The notes under the pieces are model-generated. The model had not been told where the DNA came from. It worked only from the letters and a program-made list of their open reading frames with translations, and did not search any database. Positions 44,946 to 57,960 of a stretch of 64,000 nucleotides of DNA are shown here, one piece after another. The DNA is from Oryzias latipes. Lineage: Eukaryota > Chordata > Actinopteri > Beloniformes > Adrianichthyidae. The stretch lies in contig NC_019872.2 of NCBI RefSeq assembly GCF_002234675.1, positions 12,645,950 to 12,709,949 on the forward strand. Direction: 5' to 3'. Numbering within the stretch: the first letter of the stretch is position 1; every line of letters starts with the position of its first letter. A program made the position numbers and the translations under genes.

Positions 44946-46839
44946 TGAAGTAACATCACCAAACCTCAGCTTTTAGGTCACTTGAAACCTGACAGTTGGC
45001 AGAGCATGTGAGACTCCTGTAAATGTGAGGGTTTGACAGCTATACCCATAGGAATGCTAGTTTTTGAAGTCAAATATAAGATAGAACAATGGGGCCATAA
45101 AAAACTGTTTAATAATCTACTAATACACTAAAAAATACACCTTCTAACAATAATTATCCTCTACAGCTGGAAGCACATGGCATTTTCATGTAATTCTGCA
45201 GAGTAGAGTTAAATCAGGCATTTAATTGCCAGATACTCGATGTGTATTTTAAAAGGCCAAAACTTGTGTCAAAATCATGGCAATAATATTGTGCATCGCT
45301 TACTTAAAAAATGAGCCTGTGGCATTCTCACCACAGTGCACCACAGGGGGCACCTGATCATTGCACCAACAAGCACTTTAATTAAGATGCATTCAAATGC
45401 AAAGAGCAGGCTGCCCAGGATTTAACTTATGACCAACCAATGGTTTGCAGGTTCAGTAGAGGTAATTAATATAGGGGATAAAATGATAATAATGGTAATT
45501 CATAATTCCTTTAGAAAAGGCTGCATCTGACAAAAGGAGCAGGTAAGTTTAGAAGAAAGAACTATTAGCCAAGTTACTAAGAAAAGTAAACAAACTCAAA
45601 ATGAGAACATTTTTAATTTAGGAGAGTCATCCAATAAACATTTTAAGCCTTTTGGTAAAAAATAAATTACAATATTAGCCACAAAATTAGCTAAAATAGC
45701 CCTTTCTACCAGATCAGGGATTTAGAAATTTACACATGCACTTAAAGTACAGCAATTCCCTACATATTATGTTGGCATTTTTTCCTTTTCGTAAAATTTT
45801 GACAAGTTTTTATAGTAAAACTGAAAAAATATAACATGATAAGATGTAACGATTAATCAACTTCATTAAATAAGCGATATTAATTCCTATCATCTAGCCA
45901 CTTGATTATCTTGCAGAAATACAAGGAACCAGGAAAACTACCTCTGCACTGTTCAGGTATTTATCTCTTTGTCTCACTGGTTAACATTTTAGCCAAAGAT
46001 GTACTGGATCGATTTTAGGTCGGTAAAAAAATGAACCAATATCGACTATGAATTGTATCGGCAACCTCAAATTATGAATCATTGTTAAAATGAATGGATA
46101 CACTCCTATTACATTCCCGCAAAGCTGTCTCAACGTAACTTAGATTATTTTTTATTAAGATGAAAACATTGAAGAAACATGGTTCTCAATTTTGATCCTT
46201 CTTCAAAACCACTTCAAACCACTTCTGCTCTAAACTTACCTTAATTTAGCATCTACTGTACTTAAAAGCTAAAACATAAGTGGCATTTTCTTTTTCAGAG
46301 CTAGAAACATATTAAGACATCCAGGAGTTAAGAACTGGTCGAATAAAAATAAAAATAAAATGTCATTGTGATCCATTATTTCAGAATTATTGCTCATAGC
46401 AACAAGTAAAAGGTTTAATTCTGAACACTATGTGCTGGATGCAGCCAAAGGTGATTGCTGAACCTGCTTCTCAAACAAGCAGATGTCATATTGTTCATTT
46501 TGAGACAGAACTCTTTCGTTTGAACGAACACAGAGCCTGTCACTGTGAAGCGTCACACACTCGTGTCCCCTGTCGGGCCGTCATGTGATACATGTTGTTT
46601 TCCTCTGCTGTAGTAACACCTCTCTCTCTCCAACTGTGGATAAAAAAAACTCCCAGTGGGTGGTGCTGTTTTGTTTCTTGCTGAAAATAGAACGCTTAGA
46701 ATTTCTGGCACACCAAAATGTTTTACCTTTAAATATAACCTAATCTGAGATTATAAGATTTTGAGTCTCCTTAAGAGGATTTCAGGTGTTACAACATGTA
46801 AAAGACTCCAGGAAGGTTTATTAAACACCATAACAGCTG

Positions 46840-47950
46840 TCTTTACCTCGTTGGGCAGAAGAAGAAGAAGGTGGGAGTACATCAGACAAAAAAATATTAT
46901 CAGAGGCAAAGAGGTGATGAACGGAGTGACACCTAATGTTGGCTCTCATTCATTTTCTATGTTCAGTGATGCGGCAAGGCCCAATGGGTCCTCCCACCGA
47001 CCAGATTTTGTTCCTCTATCTCCCCCATCCCAACTGCACATACAGCATCGCTTACACGTGAGGGTGTCGAGCCAACCAGCGAGCGCCATGACGTCACACT
47101 GCAGTTCTTCTTGGGCTCCGCTGGATGACACTGGCAATTCACTGCGTACACATGACAAACCGTCACTCTTAAAGGAGACCACTCGCCATGTGAACGTGCA
47201 CACTTATGTTATTGTTTGCTGTTGGGTGGGGTTTGCGCCGGCTGGGTAGTGATGGGGTATTAGGGAGGTGGCAGGGTTTGTTTGAGGGGGTAGGAGGAAG
47301 GGATGGCGAGAAGTAAAAATTGCAAATGAGAGGAAATTGTTTTGAGTCACAGAAGGTTTGGCGGTGAGAGATAAGGGCTGATGACGGCGTGCAGTGTGAT
47401 TAGGCTTTGGGTAAGGGGGGGCTTGGAGAGTCGAAGGTGGTGATAGAGGACTTAGTGTGTGCATGGAGAAAGTTTTTTTAAAAAATATCGTTGGGGGCAA
47501 TAGAGAAAATGTTTGGGTTTATCTGTACGCCTAGATTTTTTTAAGAATTGGAGAGGAATTGAGGAAATCACCAGAGAAGGGAAATGGGAGCAGAAAAAAG
47601 AAATCCAGTAGAGGAAAAAAATGGAACATTGAATGGAGAGCCCCCAAAAACCCCCACAACAGACAGACAAAGTGCAGAGGCGGAGGCAGAGGTGGAGGGG
47701 GGACGCTGCAAGAGTGCCAGAGCGATTTTTGACATGTTCTACCTCCGCCCATTCGTCGGATGATGTCGTGGGCAGCTTTGGCAGCCAAAGCTTTAGGGGT
47801 TTTGGAGTTAAACAATGACGCAGAGAGACCAGCCACGTCTGTTCCAGCTGATAATAACGATGTCTGAAGATGATAACAGTAATAAGACGCTTCTTGTGGA
47901 ACCCTAAAACCGCCATCATGTGACGCGCTACGTCACAGACTGTTACGCAT
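46840..47950. other. GC/CpG-richer island with strong strand asymmetry, unidentified
   Basis: This 1.1 kb block stands out from AT-rich flanks. The right end holds TGACGCGCTACGTCACA, and 47,090 holds TGACGTCA, both CRE/ATF-like. The middle (47,215-47,650) is purine-rich, with many G runs on the plus strand. Overlapping open frames exist on both strands (plus 46,761-47,249; minus 47,452-47,919 starting MMAVLGFHKKRLITVIIFRH), but none resembles a known family. It may be a transposon, a retroposed promoter or an unrecognised CpG island. Confidence 0.3.
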
Positions 47951-49470
47951 CACACAGGCTCACACTATCTCAGGTTTGCAGCGTGTGATGTTGGTCAGAG
48001 GCACCAGACACAAAGGGAATGACAGGGGTGGATACGTGGAGAGAGGAGAAGCAGAGAGGAAAAGAGATTCACACCCAGAGTCAGAAAACACAAAATGAAT
48101 CCCTTCAACAGCTGAGTGTATTCTAACTGGGAAATCTCATGTTATTTTGCTTTTCCCGGGAAGAAAAAGGAGGGAAATAACCAACGCCTCAGAAAAGGCA
48201 GAAGCCCACTCTAAGCCATTAATTTCAAGTGTGGTAAAAACCAGAATGAGATGGTGGAAGCTGAGGGGTGGGGGTGGGCATCCACCTGAAATATGCGGCT
48301 GCCTTTTCTGTTTTATTCTACACAGTCCAACCCTTCACTTAAATATAAGACTTTGTCAAAGAACCCAGTCATTTCACCATCTCAAACCACAATGACAAGA
48401 CTACTTAATAGTAATTGAGTCGTGAATAAAATCAATGAAAAATTCTGTTATCTGCCCTTTTAATGATGAACGAGCCATTGAATTTTCTTTGATGAGTCAT
48501 ATAGGCATTATTTGAAACAGCTATCCCCCCCCCCCCGCTATGAAAGAGTAAAGCAGGTGTTGGCTTTAAACGGGGGTTTGGGGAATTTTCATTAGCGCGC
48601 ATAGGAGAGACAGCAGAAGAATTGTATTCTTCCTCCTCAATAACAAATTATGATCGTGACATGTGACCATAGAGTCTCTACAGTAATTAGGTTAGACTCA
48701 GCTTTAATCAATCCCATGTCTGACCTGCTAAAACAGGCACCATGGGAACATGTTATATTTCTGCTGTTGATTCTTGCCCCTAATGCGATGGATGAGCGCT
48801 CGCAAATGCCACCACCCCTGATTTGTCTTCCGTGAGTCATCGAGCCTCTGAAACAATGCGACAACGCACTGCCCTGTTCTTCGTGACACACTGTCCTTTT
48901 GTGGAGTGCGCCTGGTAAAGCCGCAGGCTTGTCTGTAGAGGAAAACACAAACTGATGGTAGAAAAGAACTGATGCCAACAGGTTTTTTAGGACACCTGGT
49001 GTGTCAACAAAAGCTCCTCATTAAACTCACATGCACTACAACTGTGTGTTTTTATTTGTTTATTATGTGATGAAGTCTGCTTCACTCAGATGGTTGAAAT
49101 AGACTCTGTGCTTTGTTGGTACACAGACTCCAAGAGCCTCATTGAGTGTGGCAGCTGGTTGACCTTGGAGACAAAGCAACCTGTTTCCACTTTCACTTTC
49201 ATCCTCCGGAGCTTTCTTTTTTAATCTGGTAGAGAGGTGGGAATGTTTGGTCAGACGTGAGAGACACAGTTTGCGTCACGTTGAGTACATCACACCCTGA
49301 ACCCACCGATGTAAAGAGGCTATCAACCTCTAAATGTACTCTGGATGAAAACAAGCACAGTTTTCATAGCTATAGTTTCAGGAACAGAATAAAACTGTAG
49401 TTTTATGTTCTATGTTCAATTCATATTTCATTTGATATCTGTGTGTGCACAATCTTTTTAACTGTTAAAA
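47951..49470. other. Intergenic, includes a possible conserved non-coding block
   Basis: 48,430-48,960 is non-repetitive and of even base composition, unlike the flanks. It is dense in homeodomain-type and bZIP-type words (TTTAATGATG, ATGAGTCAT, CAGTAATTAGG, AATCAATC). No exon is supported. Confidence 0.3.
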
Positions 49471-49760
49471 TGGGTAGCCTTGGGGCAGTGGTAGGGGGGT
49501 CGACCTCTGATCAGAACATTGCAGGTTTGATTTCCGCCTTGCCCACTCATGTATCGAAGTGTCCTTGGGCAAGACACTGACTGAACCCCACCTTGCCTTT
49601 GGTGGAAGGTTGACGCCAGTGTTCGGCAGCAGATCCTCCATCAGTGTGTAAATGTGTGTGTGAATGGGTGAACGGGTGAATTGGACTGTAACTGTAAAGT
49701 AATTTGGGTCTTCAAGGAAGGTAGAAAAGCTCTATACAAGTATACGCCATTTACCATTTA
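49471..49760 (+). repeat. tRNA-derived SINE (family 1), full length
   Basis: Head TTGGGGCAGTGGTAGGGGGG and GCAGGTTTGATTTCCGCC (A and B box regions), middle GTGTCCTTGGGCAAGACACT, and end GCTCTATACAAGTATACGCC followed by ATTTACCATTT. Confidence 0.88.
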
Positions 49761-51019
49761 AAATCTGGATTAGACATTTGTCCACTTGCTTCCAATGTGG
49801 TTTACAAAGGAGCATCTTATTCTCTTTTTGTAATAAATGGCAAACTTTGAACTTTCCCAACAAAAACTAAACAAAAGCTAAACTAAACAAAACGTTTAAT
49901 GGACACGATTTATGCCTTTTTCAAAACTCCCCTTACAGGTGAATACGGCCTGCCTTTGGGTGAAAAATTGGCAAATCTGTATGGAGGTGGCCCACTGGTA
50001 ATGTAAAATTTATGGATCGGTTGGTGAGTCCATAGGACGAAAATGCTCATATTCATTTGATTCTACAGGCATGCTGCAAGCGATAAGTCAAAAGGAACAC
50101 TTAAAAGACATGTAAAGACAATAAGAGTGAAGTATGTGAGACACAGGCTTGTCGTATGGATTAAAAAAAAAAATTAACCCCCTTAAACCCTGCCCAAGGA
50201 GCCCATTAGTGCTTTTCAAGTGAAAAGTGTGCACTCCTTGCTTGCCCCTTGCATCCAGCCTGGCTGTTAGAAATGTGGTAATTAGACAATCAGAGCATAG
50301 TTTGTGTTGGCATGCGACGGCCGCTTATGTATCATATGCAACATTTGCGTGCAGTCAGTAAGGCGCCAGTTTGCACACCTCTCTAATGATTAGAGTGTGC
50401 AATGAGCACTGTACGACAGCATCAGTCGTATATCATATAACTTATCATATAACTATAACTTAGATTTTCCTTACAAATACTTTAAGATATTCTTACTTCA
50501 CTCACAACAATGGAACGTTCCTTTTTTGTGATGTCACTTAAGGTGAGCCTAAAGGGAACTGCAAGACAAATCTGCACTTGGCTATATTTGGCCCACTCCT
50601 CTCTATGACCTTTTCCAGGCCCGGACAACCCAAAACCTGCATCACCCAAACAAGTCAACCCCCATATGGGTGCATGTGATGCATGAGGTATTAGATTATT
50701 CAGGTCATCATGTGCATTAAAATAAATAAATAAATATCTCTAAAGCACAAGAAATTTCCTCCATATGAAAGGTCTTCATCGCCATAACTTGTTCTTATGA
50801 AGAGGGCAAAACTTTCTATCAAGTTTCACCAAGACAAGTGGAGATGGCCATTGTTCAATCTCTAAAATGGATAGTCACCCTTCCGAGGAAACTCCCCTTT
50901 TGAACGTAGGAGAACATCTACCGTCTTCTTTATGTTTTGGTTTCTCCCTTCAACTCTTTAACACTTCCCACTTAACTGCGTAAACGATTGCAGACTTACG
51001 TCAGTCGAAAGAATGTTAA

Positions 51020-52220
51020 AACTGGAGCTAAGGCACTGGTGTTAAAGGGTCATGACAGTGAATCATCTGTCCTTGTCTAAACCAGCGATGGGCAACTCCA
51101 GGCCTCGAGGGCTGCTTTGTATGGTTTCCAACATACCCTGCTCTGGCATGTTCTAATTGGCTGGACACACCTGAACCATGTAAACATTCATGAGTAGAGC
51201 TTGGATATCTAGAAATCATGCAGACACTCCAGCCCTCGAGGCCTGAAGTTACCTATCCCTGGTCTAAACCTACTCTCTGCATCCCCCTCGGTCACACCAA
51301 CCACCATCATGCCTTGACTACATCCATGAACCTCATCTTTGGTCGTCTTCCAGGTCTCTTTCCCTGATAGCTTCAACTTCAGCATCCTTTCACAAACACG
51401 CACCTTCTCTCAACATGTTGAAACGATCTCAGTAGGCTTTCCTGCATTTACCTCCAAAATATTAATCATGAGCTGTTCCTCTGATGGACTCATTCCTTAT
51501 TCTATCCATCCTGGTCACTTCCAAAGAGAAACTCAACATCTTCATCTCTGGTACCTCCAGCTCTGCTTCCCGTCTCTCTGAGTCTCTACTTAACAACATG
51601 GCTGCTCTCACCACAGTCTTCCACACCTTTCCTTCCTACAATCTTTGTCACACATCACACCTTCAACTTTTCTCTACTTGTTCCAACTTCCTCGAACACA
51701 CATCCTTTCCACACTCCTGAATGCAAAACTTGCCCATCTCTCACTGTTGACCAAAGGTATTTAAAGTCCTCCACCTTCTTCACCTCTCCTCTATGGAACA
51801 TCACTGTTCCACTTAAATCCTTCTCATTTACAAACAATCACCCTCTGACTTCTTCATTCCACCGATTCTTTGGAAAATTTGTTTCCATTCTTTTAGCCAA
51901 GCACACCACCATCTGTCCTTCTGCCTTTCTGTCCAACACACTAAACTTTACCATCATTTTCTTGTTACCTTTGTTTCTTTCACCCACATAAGCCTGTGCC
52001 AATCATCACTCTCTCCCTCTAGAGAGACCCTGGATCAGCCCATCCATTTCCCCTAGAGAATTTCTCATTCTCCTGCTTCTTCTCTCTATACCTTGAGGGT
52101 ATAACCACCGACAACATTCGGCATCACACCTTCAACTTCCAGCTTCAGACTCATTTCCCTACCTTCAGGATTACTTTGAATCTTTTTCCTCTTTCCATCA
52201 ACGGCATAATAAAGCTTTTT
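51020..52220 (-). mobile_element. RTE-type LINE, 3' part, decayed and interrupted by a MITE
   Basis: Minus-strand translation with frame breaks gives the C-terminal part of an RTE reverse transcriptase. Pieces are VNEKDLSGTVMFHRGEVKKV followed by EDFKYL (51,655-51,837), RMLKLKLSGKETWKTTKDEV (51,209-51,403), then GVTEGDAESRFR, and, after the MITE, QMIHCHDPLTPVP. The element is cut at its 5' side, as usual for LINEs. Confidence 0.8.
51083..51261. mobile_element. hAT-type MITE, 179 bp, with 8-bp target duplication, inside the RTE LINE
   Basis: The ends are CAGCGATGGGCAACTCCAGG and, read backwards, CAGGGATAGGTAACTTCAGG. The flanking duplication is GTCTAAAC at 51,075-51,082 and 51,262-51,269. No coding capacity. 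Confidence 0.88.
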
Positions 52221-55200
52221 CTTTATCAATGGTATGGTTATTCTATTGGGATTTATCTTTGTGTTCTTACTTTAAATAAGGCCAGATGCGCCATCAATTA
52301 AGTGAAAAATTGTAGTCGATCTCTGCAAAGGCATCCAGTGAAAAACGTCATCATGGGTCATTATTTAGGCTGTAGAAAACCACAATCAATGTATGAAAAT
52401 CATCTGAGTCCCAATGTTAACAGTTCTCTGAAAACAGTAACTTCTGTTTACAGTTTTGACTAAAACATTGTGAAATTGTTTTTTAACATAAATATTCAAA
52501 TAATGATTCTATGAATAAACAATAATACATCAGTGTCACCCTGCAAACGATTCTAATACCCCCTTTCATTGAAATTCTTGGTTTAACAAGTAATCATTTT
52601 GTTTTTATGCCTTTGTTCACACAAATAATAACACTGGGTGGGTGAGATGCAATGACGTCTTTTTCTTTTGACTGATTTGTCTTCTTTAGAACCAAATGAG
52701 TCTGAGAAAAATAAATCATTAGACTTTTTCTACAGTCGTGATCAGGTCATTGAGGGATTTGTTCCAGCATTTGTCCATGTGTGTCAAAGCCTGATTAAAC
52801 AAAGGTTAAAAAAAAACAGTATTTATGTGATCCAGCTTTGCAGTTAAAGGTCACAAACACAAAGCGTCAACAAAGGACCGGGTCAAACACTCACAAAAAG
52901 CACGGAAAGTTTCGACTCTTCTCCTGTTGCTTTTTTAATAATGTTAAGTCTCCAACTTAGTAGGCAGGGAAATTATAACAATCAAAATGTCTGCAATTGA
53001 CACTGTTGCCATGGTAACACGATGAAAAAAGCTAATCACTTCTCAGTGGTCTTTTGCACCTGGATATTTTCAGTCTCCTGCAACTTGCGGAAATCACTTA
53101 ACTAAAATGTCGCCCTAAAGAAATGCTTGAGAAGCTGCAGCTTGGAGCGTCTTCTTGTTGTCAAACACTGTGACCTGATTGATGACCAAAAGAACGTTTA
53201 CTGTAACAATTCAGGTGTTTACTGAATTTACAGGAGAGCAAGCAGACCCTGCTTACACCATTGATTTGAATTAGTCTGGATTCTCTTTCAGGAACAGGAT
53301 AAGTGGGTGACGGGGATCCAGGAGGGGCGCAAAAAGGCTGGGCAGAGCGGGGAGGGAGCTGACGATGAGATGTGGCTGGAAAAAGGATGAAGGGGGCAGG
53401 AGGAGGTAACTGCAGAACGAACAGATCTGCCTCACGCTGGAATCTGATTGTCTCTACTACATGATTGCATACGACAGCATGAAAATCCACAAGAACCCAA
53501 ACACATAAAGCTGAAGTGTTTCATTAGTGGGCCATGACATTGATGTCAACAGTTTGAAGTCATCTTTATTTTCACTGATGGAGAACATTTTTAAAGTAGT
53601 TTTGTGTTTCAGGAATTTTTCTTTTGAAATCAGGAAAACTCTGTTCCCTTATCTGTGTAGTAACCAATTTGTCTGCATTTACATATTTGGGAACATATTC
53701 ACACCTATAAAAACTACGAATAGCCTACCTTAAGTTTTTCCTGCTAATTTTGTCTGAATGACGACATTGTTTTCTAGTCATAAAGATATATATCTTTCTT
53801 TTTTATGCCTATTATCTCATGATAATGACGTCTACCTTTCTTTTTTTCCTGATTTCTTGTGATAATGACAAATACCATGCTGTTATTAATACAAAACAAC
53901 TTTTTTTCTTGTGGTAACACTTTTCATGTGACAACATCTACATTTCTTTTTTGACTGTTTTCTTTTATTTTAGAATGATGAAAAAAACTAGATTTTTCAA
54001 CGAAAAAAAAGTTTTGTCACGATAAAGTGATCGTAGATGTCGTTATTACAGAAAATTTGTTAAAATACAGTTAAGACAATCTGGCCTTAATGGAATAATC
54101 CAATAAAGCATGACAGCTTTGAGTTATTTGGAGCAAATTTACATTCATGAATTTTCTTTGTCAGTTTAATATCTTGTGAAGTAACAAGACAGTTGAGATA
54201 AATAATTCTGATTTCGTTTTGCTTAAAAAAAATATTTTTTAAGTAACTTTTCAATAATTTTCTTGTCTTTACACTTTTATAAAAATGATTACATGACAAA
54301 GTTCAGACACTGGAAATCACAGTGTTGACTTCAGAGAAAATTTGGATTAGCAACACAGATTTTATTCCTTTTAATAAGCTTGAAAAGCACTACATTCATT
54401 TTTAAACATTTAATTTACATTTAGCAATCCTGTATATCTCACTGAGGTATTTAACACTTATCCATTTATAGGGATTTTAATAATATGGTTTTTCTCTATG
54501 ATTTAGTGTGCCAGTTCTCCTTTTGATCAAAATCTAAGCAAAATAAAAACATTTATGGCAAAAAACAAGCAAACAAAAAAAACCATCAACTAAATGCCAG
54601 ACACATTTTAACTTTCCCATTTCCCTTCTCGTTGATTGTTTTTTTCACTGAAAGAGTTTTTTAACTTTTATTAAAAGTTTACTGAAAATGAAAACTACGT
54701 ACACCCTGTTATTGCAAAACACTTTTGGTGTTTATTATGTAGCCTTTTTGTTCAACTTTGGCACATTTGAAAGTAAATCCACAAAAAAAGAAGTGATTGA
54801 ACATTTTTTGTGGGTGTGATGATTCCCCTCAGTATATCTCTGCTACATGTGGTTGAGTATGAAATGAATCACTCTGATCGCTGCACATTTGACGCAGCCT
54901 TTTCAAGCCTGACCTAAAAGAGGAAGAGCAGAAGGCTGGTAGATGGAAATATGTATACAAGATACAGATGGCTGATTTCAGCTACATATTTTATCTGAGC
55001 TAATTATGAGAGACATCGCTGCGATATCACACCATCCAAAGATACAGTTGTGTCTTTCATGAACACTTTGTTCGACTCTCATTTATCAGAAATAATTCTT
55101 GAATTCGCGTGCGAGGTTCTGAAAGGTCTAATCATTTCTTTAAAATGCATTTATGTTTTGCGTCATTAAAGTTTGAGACTTTCAGATTAAAAGTGCTTTC

Positions 55201-56455
55201 AAGAGGATGCAGTTTTGAGACAATACACCTTTGGAACTGCACAGCTGTGAGCTGCAATTCCACAGCCTGTCTCTTTTTGGGCTTGTGTGTATATATGTGT
55301 GTGTGTGTTGTGCCTACAGGTGACTCATCGCACTGCAGATGACCACAATGTTTTTTTCTTCTGCTTGAGTGTTCGTAGCTCTTTTTCTGCCTCTGCCCCT
55401 CCTATCATTCTCATCCTCTGCCCCCCCCCCCCTCCTGCATCACTTTGCTATCATCATCTCCCAACAATGCTTTCTTTCTGTAAGTGTAAAAAGCTAAAAA
55501 CTCAACATAACGCCATGTCACGTTAAAAACACGCATACAGAAACGAAACAAAGAGGGAACTCGCACATTTTATCTCTGCTTTTTATTTGTGGTTCACAAA
55601 GAGAAAGCTGGCCACCAGCAGCCCACTGCGCAGTCGAGACATAATGAGCTATATTGTCATGTTACGATCTGATTGGCATGCCAAGCATCACAAAGAGGGC
55701 GGCGCGAGGGACTGGTGACAGAGAGAGAAAGAGCAAAATAATTATGATGATGATGAGGGTGATGATGAGGGCCATGAGCCGAAACAAAGGGGGGGGGGCT
55801 CTTTTTCTGCCTCGTGGTTCGACCTGTTTTTTCTTTGTGTCGATCTCACCATTCATTCATCTATTTCTGCTCCCTGCATGTGTTGTCTTCTACTGTCACG
55901 TTTTAGATCTTGGTGATTTTCTGACAACAAATCCAAAGTGACAGTAAACAGGCAACCATGCCTCTGAGCAACATCAGTGTTTGGCCTGCAGGTTGTTGTT
56001 TTTTTACTGTGGTTTTGCCCACAAACATGACATGGTAAGCAAAGCTGCAGTATTCAGCAAAACGTCCAAAATGCCTGATTTAACACATGTGATGTTTTCA
56101 GCGCTATGGGGCACGCTGAATTATAACGAATGGTCTATTTACAAACTTATGTCATATGTGAGATGCACCGCACTATCAAGGCGTATTAGGCGAGACAAAA
56201 GAGATAAGTCCGTCAGTCAGACTTTATAACTGCGTTCAGAGTAATTCTAGAACATGCTTGTGACACGCTACACGTTAGCACGTTCACAATACCTGTAACC
56301 CCCAAATTTGTTTGAAACACATAAAAAAAGATGGATACAGCTAAAACAAACGTTACTGTGTCTAAGCTAACTCCCAAACTTGTGACTTATGATTAACAAC
56401 ATACACTAAATAACTCAAAAATAATGATCTTACATTTGTTTAGACAAAGGGTTTT
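52221..56455. other. Gene desert, no supported feature
   Basis: Mostly AT-rich. A loosely repeated GATAATGAC...TACCTTTCTTTTTT pattern occurs at 53,780-53,960. A non-repetitive, evenly composed stretch at about 54,970-55,110, with GAGCTAATTATGAGAG, could be a conserved element. No exon, RNA gene or complete transposon recognised. Confidence 0.3.
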
Positions 56456-56480
56456 CATCATCATCATCATCATCATCATC
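56456..56480. repeat. (CAT)n microsatellite
   Basis: Eight uninterrupted CAT units. Confidence 0.95.
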
Positions 56481-57169
56481 AAGAGTTTAAAACAAACAGT
56501 TTTGATGTAAAGGTTGAATAAGTAAAAGAATGAATGAACTAAAAGGCAACAAAAAAAGGGCCTGTGAGCTTTCTGTGTTTTTGAAATCCCATGTAATTAG
56601 TGCTTTTTGCAGCTTTTTTCATCCCCAAAAAACCTGCAAACATGGATTGACCTAATCTTGCAAAAACAGGCAGGATCAAACACACACACAAAAGGGACAC
56701 ACACAGCATTTACATTATAATTACCCCAGAGACTCTACTAGAGTCCCAGTGGGACGACAGGCTGAGAACGATCTCAGAAGTGTCCCAGTTGTCCCATCGA
56801 GGAGATTATTAGCCTGGTTAGGGTAATCCACAACACACTGTGTGAATGTGTCTTTGTGTGCGCGCATGCATTCATGTTTATGTGTCACTTGTGCGCTCAT
56901 GCATTAAGTGGCAGTTAAATGGACTCCACCGCCTTCAGTGTCCTTGGACATTAGCTTTATTGGTGTGATCTGAAAAGTTATTTAGTGACAGCTGGGATTT
57001 CCCTCCCTCGGGATGGAGATGCTGACGACTCATGATAGCGGACATAATGGGAGGGAAAATAGGCATTAAATTGAAAGACCAGGAAATCTGCTGGGGAGGA
57101 AAAAACACACCCTTGAATTGATTAAAAGAAACAAACACATTCATAGGATGTTTAAAAAATATAGAGATA

Positions 57170-57960
57170 CAGAGCAATGCTCACTATTAGGCTCTTTGTT
57201 GCTAACATAAGATATTTTTGGACAGCCACAAAACTAAAACAAAAAAAAGGTTGTGTTGTAACTAAAACAAAGACTTCAGTTCTGGTTTTAAATGGGAGAA
57301 CTGTTTAAAGTAAAGCTTTACAGGACGCCAAATAAATAAATTTAGGCATGCAAATATTTGTGATACCACAATGTAAAAACAGGTTCTGTCGAAATAAGTC
57401 GAAAAGTCCTAAAAGTTGAAAAATTTCCATTAACTTAAGAGAAAAAAATCTGTCAATGGAGTTAGAAAAAATGGTCAGGAATTCTTATTTTACATAAATA
57501 AATTCTAGTCTCTAAGATACGTTTTTTTCTCAGTCTAAGATGCACTTGTTACTGAAAACGTTCTTAAGATTCAGTTTTTGCAGTGCAGCTTAATTTGACA
57601 AATGCATTTTTAATGCAAATGTAAACAATTCCAGATTTTTTGTTTTATTTTATTGCAAAATGGGAGCTATGGTCCGTGACATGTCTTTCGTTGCAATACA
57701 TATATTTTTTGTTGTAAAGTGTTTGTTGAGTTTTGAATAAAAATGTGAGTTCGGTTCTGGTTGTAGATGGATGAAGCGTGTAAAGTGAAATTTTACAGGA
57801 AGCTAAATCAATAAACTCAGACATGTAAAGATTTTTGACAGCAGCTTGAATTTGCCAGACAAATACATCAATGTGGATGTAAATAGTTCTTGGATTTTTT
57901 TTTTCTTACAAAGTGGGAGCAATGATCACTATCAGGCTCTTTGTTGCAAATCTGAGTGTC
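57170..57960. repeat. Old, diverged direct duplication
   Basis: A unit with GAGCAATGCTCACTATTAGG and CTCTTTGTTGC, then TTCTGGTTTTAAATGGG, AGTAAAGCTTTACAGGA and AAATTTAGGCATGCAAATA (57,170-57,360) recurs as diverged forms at about 57,660-57,850 and, for its start, at 57,910-57,955. Confidence 0.6.

Noticed and set aside
49471..49560. tRNA gene
   Set aside because: A and B box-like words are present but the sequence does not fold into a full cloverleaf and continues into the SINE body.
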